From assembly GCF_943193155.1 (NCBI RefSeq), contig NZ_CALPDB010000005.1, positions 124,001-188,000 on the forward strand: a stretch of DNA of 64,000 nt. Reading direction: 5' to 3'. The translations under genes were made by a program, and so were the position numbers. The notes under the pieces are model-generated. The model ran no database searches and was not told the origin of the DNA. It saw only the letters and a program-made list of their open reading frames with translations. This document shows positions 17,256 through 24,741 of this stretch, piece after piece; the stretch's first letter is position 1; each line of letters begins with the position of its first letter. The stretch comes from Veillonella intestinalis (lineage in GTDB: Bacteria; Bacillota; Negativicutes; Veillonellales; Veillonellaceae).

Positions 17256-17828
17256 TTATTCACTATCCATTATAATTAACTCTGCAATTTCGCTCATTTT
17301 AGCCCGTCTATCCATACTTAAACGTCTTAATTTTTTATATGCTTCTTCTTCTGAAATATTAAATTCTTGACTCAAAATTCCCTTTGCCCGTTCAATGATT
17401 TTTCGTTCTTCCAGACGAGTCTTAAGATCTTCGATCTCCTGCTCAAGAGTTTCTGTATGTTGCCCTTTAGCAATGGCCATTTCAATTGTTGGAATTAAGG
17501 ATTTCTCATCAATTGGCTTAATTAAATAACCTGTAGCACCAATTTTTTTAGCTTTCTCTGTATTTTCAAAATCACCATAAGCTGTTAAAAATACAATACT
17601 TTTAGCCAATTTATCCTGAGCAATTTTTTTGGCTGCCTTTAACCCATCCAACACAGGCATCTGAATATCCATTAATACTAAATCTGGTCGTACCTTTCGG
17701 CATACTTCTACCGCTTCAAAGCCATCGGCTGCTTCGCCACTTACTTCGTAGCCCGCTTCCGTCAAGATATCTTTAATATCTAACCGAGTTATTGGCTCAT
17801 CATCGACAATAACTATAGTTCCTCGCAT
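17256..17828 (-). CDS. eutV: response regulator with ANTAR RNA-binding domain EutV
   Basis: 190 residues. The N-terminal receiver domain has the acidic pair VDDEP, phospho-acceptor aspartate in LVLMDIQMPVLDG (near residue 54), threonine in VFLTAYG and lysine in LIKPID. A coiled coil (about 120-135) leads to a C-terminal ANTAR domain (IIERAKGILSQEFNISEEEA, then AYKKLRRLSMDRR). Phosphorylated EutV dimers bind twin hairpins in nascent eut mRNAs and prevent terminator formation. Suitable sites are visible before eutG and eutA. ATG 17828 has AAAGGAG upstream. Confidence 0.96.
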   Translation of the reverse strand: MRGTIVIVDDEPITRLDIKDILTEAGYEVSGEAADGFEAVEVCRKVRPDLVLMDIQMPVLDGLKAAKKIAQDKLAKSIVFLTAYGDFENTEKAKKIGATGYLIKPIDEKSLIPTIEMAIAKGQHTETLEQEIEDLKTRLEERKIIERAKGILSQEFNISEEEAYKKLRRLSMDRRAKMSEIAELIIMDSE

Positions 17829-17844
17829 ATATCTCCTTTATTTA

Positions 17845-18192
17845 CTAAGTTCTTGTAATCTCACAACCTAGTGCAAATTTTAAAATTCCTTGTAACCCAT
17901 CAACAACTGCACTCAAAGCAGTTTCAACTGAACTTACATCTCCATAAATAACAACTGAACCAGAAAATCTATCTACAAAACCAATCTTAACATCACCACT
18001 TTTTGTAGCAATATCAACAGCGATAATTGCTGCCTCAGCAGGTGTAATAGTTAAAATTCCTAATGCATTATACACATCACTTGGCAATCCTAGCTTACTA
18101 TAAATCTCTTTTGCTGGATTGGCAATAATATGCGCCAACGTTATCTGTTTCCCAGGAACATATTCCTGAATCATGCGCTGTTTTTCTTCCAT
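17845..18192 (-). CDS. eutS: microcompartment shell protein EutS
   Basis: 115 residues from ATG 18192 (AAAAGGAG five bases upstream; an in-frame GTG precedes it but overlaps the ribosome site). A circularly permuted BMC domain: [53 protein letters not shown]. EutS hexamers are bent and are thought to help curve the shell. It lies directly after eutG. Confidence 0.95.
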   Translation of the reverse strand: MEEKQRMIQEYVPGKQITLAHIIANPAKEIYSKLGLPSDVYNALGILTITPAEAAIIAVDIATKSGDVKIGFVDRFSGSVVIYGDVSSVETALSAVVDGLQGILKFALGCEITRT

Positions 18193-18217
18193 AGCCACTC
18201 CTTTTCATACCTACTAG

Positions 18218-19333
18218 TTATATGATTGCTTCTAGTAAAGCTTTAATATCACTTAAAGTAGGTACTCTCGGGTTAGCAGCCGTACAAGCATCAGCTAATG
18301 CAGCCTGAGCAATATCATCACTAGCAGCTAATACATCATTTGATTTAAACCCACATTCACTCAACGAAATAGGTACTTTTACGGTCTGCTGTAACTGCTT
18401 TATTTTTCTTACTAGTGCGGCAACTCCCATTCGCGGATTAGCCGAAGACGTCGCTCCAATAATATTTGCCAATCGAGTGTAACGTTTAGCCGCTTCACTC
18501 GTTGTTTGACTGCCATTAAAAGCCACAATATGAGGCAATAAAATCGCATTAATTCGGCCATGAGGAATATGAAAACGTCCACCAATTGCATGAGCCATAC
18601 CATGATTCAAACCTAAATTAGTTAAATTAAATGCCATCCCAGCCATGCAAGAAGCTACATGCATTTGTTCTCTAGCCTCTACATTATCTCCATGCGTATA
18701 AGCTTCTGGCAAATATTTGAAAACAAGTTGAACTGCATATTCTACTAGAGCTTTAGCCATAACATTTTCATTAGAAGATACATAGGACTCAATCAAATGA
18801 ACTAATACATCCATACCTGTATCAGCCGTGATAGCTGGAGGTACACTCAAAACTAACCGTGTATCTAAAATTGCAATATTGGGTTGAATTTCATCAGTTA
18901 CTATAGGGTGTTTTATGCCAGATTCAGCTACTGTAATAACTGAGAAATTAGTAACTTCTGAGCCAGTTCCACTTGTTGTAGGTACTGCTACAAACTCAAT
19001 ATTACGTGTATTATCAACTTGCTTACTAAAGTATAACATAGCTTTTGCAGCGTCTATAGCCGAACCGCCGCCAACAGCAATAATAACATCTGGTTTGCTC
19101 TCTAAAACACGATTCACGCCAGCTGCTACTACTTCAGTAGGTGGATCTGGTACAATGTCACTAAAAATTGTAACTTCAGTATGTTTTAAGTTTTCAATAA
19201 CTTGGTTAATCATGCCTGACTGAACCATAAAAGGGTCTGTCACAACAAAACTTTTTTTCACGGGGAGATCACGAAGTCCTTGCAACACATCTGCCCCGAC
19301 CCATAAGGTCGTAGGAAATTTTATTTTCTGCAT
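18218..19333 (-). CDS. eutG: iron-containing alcohol dehydrogenase EutG
   Basis: 371 residues from ATG 19333 with AGGAG seven bases upstream; the open frame before it crosses the leader terminator and is not coding. Nucleotide-binding GGGSAIDAAKA (about 85-95) and VPTTSGTGSEVTNFSV, and the metal-ligand segment LNHGMAHAIGGRFHIPHG are typical of group III (iron) alcohol dehydrogenases. It reduces acetaldehyde to ethanol, recycling NADH made by EutE. First gene of the operon, behind a leader with promoter, ANTAR hairpins and terminator. Confidence 0.92.
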   Translation of the reverse strand: MQKIKFPTTLWVGADVLQGLRDLPVKKSFVVTDPFMVQSGMINQVIENLKHTEVTIFSDIVPDPPTEVVAAGVNRVLESKPDVIIAVGGGSAIDAAKAMLYFSKQVDNTRNIEFVAVPTTSGTGSEVTNFSVITVAESGIKHPIVTDEIQPNIAILDTRLVLSVPPAITADTGMDVLVHLIESYVSSNENVMAKALVEYAVQLVFKYLPEAYTHGDNVEAREQMHVASCMAGMAFNLTNLGLNHGMAHAIGGRFHIPHGRINAILLPHIVAFNGSQTTSEAAKRYTRLANIIGATSSANPRMGVAALVRKIKQLQQTVKVPISLSECGFKSNDVLAASDDIAQAALADACTAANPRVPTLSDIKALLEAII

Positions 19334-19356
19334 ACATGTTCTCCTGTTTAACAAAC

Positions 19357-19401
19357 AAAAAAAGAAGCCTTCACGGAACACACCTCTTCCGTTTAAGCTT
19401 C
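19357..19401 (-). terminator. regulated terminator in the eutG leader
   Basis: Arms 19387-19401 and 19364-19378 form a 15-position stem with a short internal loop (GAAGC and GGAA ends paired), followed on the minus strand by seven U (complement of 19357-19363). It ends about 20 bases before the eutG ribosome site and overlaps the second ANTAR hairpin. Confidence 0.85.
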
Positions 19402-19428
19402 ATTGCAAACCATGTACGCCGTTGTACA
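19391..19428 (-). promoter_or_regulatory. EutV (ANTAR) binding twin hairpins before eutG
   Basis: Minus strand: P1 is TGTAC-AACGGC-GTACA (19428-19413), then a two-base linker, then P2 GTTTGC-AATGAA-GC..AAAC (19410-19391, with a two-base bulge). Both six-base loops have A at position 1 and G at position 4, the ANTAR target rule. P2 shares bases with the 5' arm of the terminator at 19357-19401, so EutV binding would block termination and switch on eutG and what follows. Confidence 0.8.
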
Positions 19429-19449
19429 CGAATAACCTTATAACCATAA

Positions 19450-19476
19450 TTTATACTTTACCAAACAAAAAGTCAA
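19450..19476 (-). promoter_or_regulatory. candidate promoter of the eutG leader
   Basis: Minus strand TTGACT (19476-19471) and TATAAA (19455-19450), with a short spacer of 15. Transcription would begin shortly before the first ANTAR hairpin, giving a compact leader. The spacing is suboptimal, so this is moderate evidence only. Confidence 0.45.
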
Positions 19477-19627
19477 TGAATTTCATCATTTTTACTTATG
19501 CCTAATACGTATACATATCCTTTTTTTCGCATATTTCTTACGCATAATGCAGATGATTTATAAAACTACTAAAACATTTAACTACTATAACCCTATTAAA
19601 TAAAGGCTTTTATTTATAATATAACAA

Positions 19628-19653
19628 AAGAGCATGAATCACATCATGCTCTT
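19628..19653 (-). terminator. terminator ending the riboswitch / ANTAR RNA
   Basis: Minus strand AAGAGCATGA (19653-19644) pairs with TCATGCTCTT (19637-19628) across a six-base loop and is followed by UUGUUAU. It separates the riboswitch RNA from the eutG promoter and leader, so the riboswitch transcript is probably a discrete small RNA. Confidence 0.8.
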
Positions 19654-19718
19654 CATTTTAATAAGGACAATACCTCACTCCATTGTGTCTAATGTTTTCA
19701 CCACTGAAAGCCTCGCAT

Positions 19719-19748
19719 CATCCTTCACTGATTGCACTACCTTGTGCA
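19719..19748 (-). promoter_or_regulatory. ANTAR-type hairpin downstream of the cobalamin riboswitch
   Basis: Minus strand P1 is TGCAC-AAGGTA-GTGCA (19748-19733): a perfect five-pair stem with the loop rule A1/G4. Immediately after it, ATC-AGTGAA-GGAT is a weaker P2 candidate whose loop also obeys A1/G4. A decoy site for EutV attached to a B12 sensor is the arrangement known from EutX of Enterococcus and Rli55 of Listeria. Confidence 0.6.
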
Positions 19749-19853
19749 AAACTAGACTAATACTGCCATTCAGTTCCTCGCATCAGACAATGAATTAGTA
19801 GCCCTTAAGGCCACAAAAACAACATCCTGTCTTACCTCGAAACAGCATGTGCG

Positions 19854-19943
19854 ATGAAAATCACGAAAGACCTGACTTAGGCAAAGCCTTCACAGTGGCG
19901 GGACCGTGTTAGATTTTCACTAACTTCCATCGATGATTTCCAT
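19854..19943 (-). promoter_or_regulatory. cobalamin riboswitch aptamer (compact form)
   Basis: Minus strand core GTGAAAATCTAACACGG, then TCCCGCCACTGTGA (the B12 box region GCCACTG) and AAGTCAGG are hallmark cobalamin-riboswitch sequences. A closing stem ATGGAAATCA (19943-19934) with TGATTTTCAT (19863-19854) pairs fully with one G-U. The aptamer is only about 90 bases, shorter than the common class-I form, so it looks like a compact class-II type. Confidence 0.88.
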
Positions 19944-19964
19944 TTCTCTATTAATCTTATAGTA

Positions 19965-19993
19965 ATAGTAGCACATATAATTTGCCAAGGCAA
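19965..19993 (-). promoter_or_regulatory. promoter of the riboswitch RNA
   Basis: Minus strand TTGCCT (19993-19988), 17-base spacer, TACTAT (19970-19965) preceded by TG, an extended -10. It lies just after the adenosyltransferase gene and would start the RNA about 15 bases before the aptamer. Confidence 0.6.
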
Positions 19994-20026
19994 GCGCCTG
20001 TCACATTAAACACCGCTAATGTATTT

Positions 20027-20596
20027 CTACTTTCCATTATGAAATACTTCAGCACTACGACTATAATATATGTCTTCACGACCTTGTTTTGCATTGATAT
20101 AACGAGCCAATGCATAAAAATAGTCAGAAAGTCGATTAACAAACATTACCAACTCTGACGACACTCTTGCGGTAGTTTGCAAACGAACTATCCTACGCTC
20201 TGCACGGCGAGCAATAGTACGAGCTACATGCATCATACTCGCTTCTGATGTGCCTCCTGGCAATATAAAACGATTGATTTCCGGAGCCGCTTCTGTATAC
20301 ACATCAATCCGTTCTTCTAGCCAACTTACTGCCCCATCTGGTAATGTAAGCGAACGATCTAAAGATTCTGGTGTGGCTAAATCAGTTCCTACATCAAACA
20401 AAAAGTGTTGTAAATATTGCAACTCGCTTCTTTCAGCAACAAAGTCTTCACTAAATTGAGAGATTGCATACCCTACCCATGAATTTAATTCATCTATTGT
20501 GCCATAACTTTCAACTCGATCTGAATCTTTTGCCACAGCTACGCCCCCCACTAAGCGAGTCATACCTTTATCTCCAGTTTTTGTGTAAATACGCAT
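20027..20596 (-). CDS. ATP:cob(I)alamin adenosyltransferase, PduO type
   Basis: 189 residues, ATG 20596 with AAAGGAGC upstream. PduO-family signatures in order: MRIYTKTGDKGMTRL (ATP loop), ESYGTIDELNSWVG, FLFDVGTDLATP, ILPGGTSEASMMHVARTIA and RRAERRIVRL. It makes adenosylcobalamin, the cofactor of ethanolamine ammonia-lyase, from cob(I)alamin and ATP. It has a strong promoter of its own and lies just upstream of the B12 riboswitch, the place taken by eutT in Enterococcus. It probably replaces the EutT function that the operon's eutT-like gene seems to have lost. Confidence 0.93.
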   Translation of the reverse strand: MRIYTKTGDKGMTRLVGGVAVAKDSDRVESYGTIDELNSWVGYAISQFSEDFVAERSELQYLQHFLFDVGTDLATPESLDRSLTLPDGAVSWLEERIDVYTEAAPEINRFILPGGTSEASMMHVARTIARRAERRIVRLQTTARVSSELVMFVNRLSDYFYALARYINAKQGREDIYYSRSAEVFHNGK

Positions 20597-20711
20597 AAAA
20601 AGCTCCTTTCTTTATATACATCTAGGTATATTTAATAAACAAAATACCCTAATATAAATTAATCATATATTAGCTTCAATGCTGTTACTTACACCCCATT
20701 GTGTTACTTTG

Positions 20712-20740
20712 ATAATACAAATAAGTAATCATTTTGTCAA
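20712..20740 (-). promoter_or_regulatory. promoter of the adenosyltransferase gene
   Basis: Minus strand TTGACA (20740-20735), 17-base spacer, TATTAT (20717-20712): near consensus. It gives a leader of about 105 bases, in which I see no obvious riboswitch. Confidence 0.75.
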
Positions 20741-20885
20741 TTTCTTAATTTATATATTTCACTTATCTATTTACTTTTATCTATTTACTTTTTTATTAAA
20801 TTGCGGTATCTTGAAATTACACACCAAATTAGACTCCTGTTTAACATTCCTTTTACAACTTAACTATTCATAAAAGGAGTGTCTT

Positions 20886-21320
20886 ATGAAAAAGATTATG
20901 TTTATTGGTCCTATTGGCGTTGGTAAAACAACACTCACTCAACGTATTCAAGGGGCTGACATTACTTATGCCAAAACACAAACTGTACAGTTTCATGACA
21001 ATATTATTGATACCCCTGGTGAATTTGTACAACATAGGCTCATGTATAACGCTCTATTAGTAACCTCTGCTGAGGCTGACATTTTAGGCTTCCTTATCTC
21101 AGCCAAAGAAAAAGAGCAAATGTTTCCACCTGGGTTTGCTAGTCTTTTTAATAAACCAGCTATAGGAATTATTACCAAAATGGATCTAGCCGATGAAACA
21201 GATGATATTAACTATATTGAAGAACAACTGCTAATGACAGGAGCTTCTCCAATTTTCAAAGTAGGCGCTCACGATGAAACTGGTATAAAATCACTATTAA
21301 ACTATTTAAATTCTTTATAA
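20886..21320 (+). CDS. eutP: EutP/PduV family small GTPase
   Basis: 144 residues, ATG 20886 with AAAAGGAG upstream. P-loop FIGPIGVGKTTLTQR (residues 6-20), switch region with DTPGEFVQHR, and the guanine-specificity motif ITKMDLAD. This family accompanies eut and pdu operons; PduV associates with the outside of the microcompartment and EutP has been described as an acetate kinase in some work, so its task is unsettled. It is transcribed divergently from the adenosyltransferase. I see no ANTAR hairpin or terminator before it, unlike the eutP leader of Enterococcus. Confidence 0.88.
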   Translation: MKKIMFIGPIGVGKTTLTQRIQGADITYAKTQTVQFHDNIIDTPGEFVQHRLMYNALLVTSAEADILGFLISAKEKEQMFPPGFASLFNKPAIGIITKMDLADETDDINYIEEQLLMTGASPIFKVGAHDETGIKSLLNYLNSL

Positions 21321-21324
21321 TAAT

Positions 21325-21357
21325 AAAACGAGTGATAACAAAGTTATCACTCGTTTT
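21325..21357 (+). terminator. bidirectional terminator between eutP and gltS
   Basis: 15-bp perfect stem (21325-21339 with 21343-21357) and AAA loop; runs of T follow on the plus strand and A-runs at the stem base serve the minus strand. It serves eutP and the convergent transporter gene. Confidence 0.9.
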
Positions 21358-21377
21358 TTCATTGCACTACAACTACC

Positions 21378-22652
21378 TCAATGGGCAAAGTAATTAATAA
21401 ACCACACAATACAAGGCAAGGCAAATAGGTCAATCAAGAAAGCCCCGCACAAAGGAACAATGAGGAATGCCTTGGTCGATGGGCCATATTTTTCAGTAAC
21501 AGCCTTCATATTCGCCATCGCATTTGGTGTCGCCCCAAGGCCATGCCCTGCCATCCCCGCACACATAATTACGGCATCGTAAGAACGACCAAGCATAGGG
21601 AATACTACATATAAACAATACAAAATCATGAAAAGTACTTGAGCACCTAAAACTACAAGCATTGGAATTGCTAAATCTACTAACTCCCAAAGTTTTAAGG
21701 TCATCAACGCCATAGACAAGAAGACACCTAAGCACACATCACCAATTAAATTAATTGTTGGCGTATGAAGTTTCACAATTTTTAATTGATCATTAAGGTT
21801 TCGCAAAATTACGGCAAAGAACATAGCCCCTACATAACTTGGTAAAGCAATCCCTAGAGATCCTTTTAACCAAGATGCAACCCATAGGCCTACACTCATA
21901 CAGATGGCAATTACACCACTATGAAGCAAGAAAGAATGCGCCGATACTTCATTTGTTACATATTCGCTTTCTTCTGCAGTAGACGTCTCAGCTTTAGCTG
22001 AAGTACTACCCTCAGTAGCAGTGCCCTCTACAGCTACGTCTTCTAATTCCGTAGAGTGCAAATTATATTTATTTAGTAAATGCTTCGCCATTGGCCCACC
22101 AATTAAGCCCCCTGAAACAAGACCAAAGGTAGCTGCCGCCATAGCAACGGCCGTTGCACCATAAACACCCATCGCTTCCACTTCAGGACCAAAGGCACCT
22201 GCCGCACCATGACCACCTTCCATAGATACAGCGCCCATAAGTACTCCTAGTAGAGGATCGATACCTAATACTTGGGCCAAAGAAGTACCAATTAAATTTT
22301 GCATTAAAGATAACAACGCACAGAAGAACCAATATACAAGTAGTAATTTACCACCTTGTTTTACTAAGCGTAAACTAGCTATCAAACCAATAGTGGTAAA
22401 GAACGCCAAACTAAAAGGCACTTGTAATAAGGTATCCATTTTTACAAGTAAAAGTCCGGACTGTTGTAATACTAGCATAAGGATAGAAAATAATAAGCCC
22501 CCTGCTACTGGTGCAGGAATACAAAAACGACCTAAAATACTAATGCGATTTACTAGTACACGGCCAAACAATAATAGCAAAATAGCCAATGCTAGCGTAG
22601 CAATCATGTCTAGCTTAATGACTGGCACACCTTGCTCCCATAAAAATGACAT
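21378..22652 (-). CDS. sodium/glutamate symporter family protein (GltS), copy 1
   Basis: 424 residues with about 11 membrane segments in two halves. GltS signatures: PAPVAGGLLFSILM, SMEGGHGAAGAFGPEVEAMG (the glycine-rich substrate motif in the first half) and MCAGMAGHGLGATPNAMANM in the second. A polar alanine/glutamate-rich loop of about 50 residues (about 203-245) divides the halves. The family imports glutamate with sodium. It is a tandem paralogue of the gene at 22871; the membrane parts are highly alike by eye while the central loop differs. Exact substrate is uncertain. Confidence 0.87.
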   Translation of the reverse strand: MSFLWEQGVPVIKLDMIATLALAILLLLFGRVLVNRISILGRFCIPAPVAGGLLFSILMLVLQQSGLLLVKMDTLLQVPFSLAFFTTIGLIASLRLVKQGGKLLLVYWFFCALLSLMQNLIGTSLAQVLGIDPLLGVLMGAVSMEGGHGAAGAFGPEVEAMGVYGATAVAMAAATFGLVSGGLIGGPMAKHLLNKYNLHSTELEDVAVEGTATEGSTSAKAETSTAEESEYVTNEVSAHSFLLHSGVIAICMSVGLWVASWLKGSLGIALPSYVGAMFFAVILRNLNDQLKIVKLHTPTINLIGDVCLGVFLSMALMTLKLWELVDLAIPMLVVLGAQVLFMILYCLYVVFPMLGRSYDAVIMCAGMAGHGLGATPNAMANMKAVTEKYGPSTKAFLIVPLCGAFLIDLFALPCIVWFINYFAH

Positions 22653-22870
22653 ACCTTTGCCCTCCTTTGTGTAACTACCCTAACATATATCACGCGGATA
22701 TAATGTTTTAAATTTACTATTTACTAGCAAATTTAATTTTAATACGTCTAATATATTCTATCTTCATCTAAAATTCGTCTATTTTTAATTATAAGAGTCA
22801 AATTTTCCAATTTACTTTCAAACATACTCTTCAAATGAGCCTATGCTTTTATAGAAGAATTTTTATAAAG

Positions 22871-24184
22871 TTAATGGGCAAAATAATTAATGAACCATAC
22901 GATACAAGGCACAGCAAATAAATCAACTAAGAATGCCCCGCACAATGGCACGATAAGGAAGGCCTTGGTAGATGGGCCAAACTGTTCCGTAACAGCTTTC
23001 ATATTTGCCATCGCATTCGGTGTCGCCCCTAAACCATGACCAGCCATACCAGCACACATAATTACCGCATCATAGGACTTTCCTAATAATGGGAAAGCAA
23101 TAAATAAATTATAGATAATCATAAACACAACTTGAGAGCCTAAAATTAAGAGCATTGGTAACGCTAAATCAGCTAATTCCCAAAGTTTTAAGGTCATCAA
23201 CGCCATGGACAAGAAAATACCTAAGCATACATCACCAATAAGGCCAATTGTTGGTGTATGCAATTTAACAATTTTAAACTGGTCGTTTACATTACGTAAA
23301 AGTACAGCAAAGAACATGCCTCCTACATAACTAGGTACAGCAATACCAAAGGCTGTTTTTATCCAAGATGCCAATTCCAAGCCTACCACCATACATAAGG
23401 CCACTAACGCACCATGAATAATAAACACATGCGCTGCCACTTCATAGGAAACTTCTTCCCCTTCTGCCATTTGTTCTTTTGCTTCTACTGTAGTAGCTTC
23501 TTCAATAGTCGTGGCATCACCAGGCTGCGTCTTTCGATCTAAAACCGGTTTGCCTTCAGCCGCTTTTTCTTCTTCAACTTCAGTAGAATGTAAGTTATAT
23601 TTTTGAATCAAAAAACGCGCAATTGGTCCCCCAATTAAGCCCCCTGAAACGAGGCCAAAAGTTGCCGCCGCCATAGCGACTGCGGTAGCACCATATACGC
23701 CCATAGCTTCTACTTCAGGCCCAAAAGCAGCCGCATTGCCATGGCCCCCTTCCATAGAAACAGCTCCCATTAGTACCCCAAGGAGTGGATCAAGACCTAA
23801 TACTTCTGACCAAGTTACGCCAATCACATTTTGCATAAACGATAAAAAAGCACATAACGCCCAATAAAATAAAAGTAACTTGCCACCTTTTTTTACTAAT
23901 CGCAAACTAGCAATTAACCCAATTGTAGCAAAGAAAGCCAACATAAAGGGCGTTTGTAATAACGTATCCATTTTAATTAATAAAATACCTGTTTGCTGTA
24001 AAATTAACATTAAGATGGAAAATAATACCCCCCCAGCTACAGGTGCAGGAATACAAAAACGACTTAGCAACGTAATACGATTAACTAAATAACGCCCTAA
24101 TAATAGTAGCAACATAGCTAATGCCAACGTAGCCAACATATCGAGCTGAATCACTGGAACACCTTGTTCCCATACAAAAGACAT
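22871..24184 (-). CDS. sodium/glutamate symporter family protein (GltS), copy 2
   Basis: 437 residues from ATG 24184 with GGAGG seven bases upstream. Same architecture as copy 1, with SMEGGHGNAAAFGPEVEAMG in place of GHGAAGAFG and the identical GMAGHGLGATPNAMANM motif. The central cytoplasmic loop (about 200-265) is longer and rich in Glu, Ala and Thr. Both copies end in the same IVWFINYFAH. The 218 bases between the two genes show no terminator that I recognise, so they may be cotranscribed with this copy first. Confidence 0.87.
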   Translation of the reverse strand: MSFVWEQGVPVIQLDMLATLALAMLLLLLGRYLVNRITLLSRFCIPAPVAGGVLFSILMLILQQTGILLIKMDTLLQTPFMLAFFATIGLIASLRLVKKGGKLLLFYWALCAFLSFMQNVIGVTWSEVLGLDPLLGVLMGAVSMEGGHGNAAAFGPEVEAMGVYGATAVAMAAATFGLVSGGLIGGPIARFLIQKYNLHSTEVEEEKAAEGKPVLDRKTQPGDATTIEEATTVEAKEQMAEGEEVSYEVAAHVFIIHGALVALCMVVGLELASWIKTAFGIAVPSYVGGMFFAVLLRNVNDQFKIVKLHTPTIGLIGDVCLGIFLSMALMTLKLWELADLALPMLLILGSQVVFMIIYNLFIAFPLLGKSYDAVIMCAGMAGHGLGATPNAMANMKAVTEQFGPSTKAFLIVPLCGAFLVDLFAVPCIVWFINYFAH

Positions 24185-24453
24185 AGTAAGGCCTCCTAAC
24201 AAAACTACAACACATTAATCATACCTGACAAACATACTATACATTACTTCTATACATAATATTATTTCTCCTGCTTGATAATTAAATTTTTTAAAAATAT
24301 AGAATATAGAATGTTTTAGCTAAATGTTACTTTCATGAAAACTGTACAAAATAATATATAATGCGTTATAATCATATTAAAGTAACAGAAACTTCTGTTA
24401 CTTATTTATATTTTCTCTCTATATGAGATTTTACATGGCAAGGAGGTTTTCAT

Positions 24454-24609
24454 ATGAAATTCTTATCGTCCACCGTAACTACTGGCATTTCTTTTGGATC
24501 TGCCTTAGCTATGGTTATCAGCTATGCCAACTGGCATTCTATCCCTTGGGCTATTATCCACGGGATTTTTGGCTGGCTTTACGTTATCTACTATGCACTT
24601 TTCAAATAG
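24454..24609 (+). CDS. small conserved membrane protein, 51 residues
   Basis: ATG 24454 to TAG 24609, preceded by AAGGAGG at 24440-24446. The product starts MKFLSSTVTTGISFGSALAM and continues through WHSIPWAIIHGIFGWLYVIY, ending ALFK. That gives two hydrophobic stretches with a tryptophan-rich turn. I recall similar short proteins in Firmicutes with no known function. It is a single gene, with a strong terminator 25 bases on, in the gap between the divergent gltS copy and the convergent permease. Confidence 0.75.
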   Translation: MKFLSSTVTTGISFGSALAMVISYANWHSIPWAIIHGIFGWLYVIYYALFK

Positions 24610-24633
24610 GCTACTCACGTATCTACATAACAC

Positions 24634-24673
24634 AAAAAGACTATCCTTGCCCTAGGTCAAGGATAGTCTTTTT
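24634..24673 (+). terminator. strong bidirectional terminator
   Basis: 16-bp stem AAAAAGACTATCCTTG (24634-24649) with its complement (24658-24673), 8-base loop, T-runs on both strands. It ends the small membrane protein gene and may end the permease gene from the other side. Confidence 0.9.
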
Positions 24674-24741
24674 ATATTAACCCATATATTATTTATAAAT
24701 TGTAGCATTCCAAACAAGCTATTATCAGTCTGCCCTATAAT

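Larger units (their letters stand above)
19625..19958 (-). ncRNA. EutX-like regulatory RNA: cobalamin riboswitch plus ANTAR decoy
   Basis: Region between a promoter at 19965-19993 and a terminator at 19628-19653, both on the minus strand, with no ORF of note. It begins with the cobalamin aptamer, continues through hairpins including GTGGCC/GGGCTAC, and ends with the ANTAR hairpin and terminator. A 10-base direct repeat (CCTCGCATCA on the plus strand) occurs at 19711-19720 and 19776-19785. By analogy to EutX and Rli55, without B12 the long RNA would sequester EutV, and with B12 the decoy would be cut off or hidden. The premature-termination element itself is not clear to me, so that part is inference. 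Confidence 0.65.

Noticed and set aside
20735-20885. Possible ANTAR leader of eutP
   Set aside because: No hairpin pair with six-base loops and no terminator could be drawn.
24423-24680. 85-residue plus-strand ORF
   Set aside because: The 51-residue ORF in another frame has the ribosome site at the right distance and membrane-protein character; the longer frame reads through the terminator.
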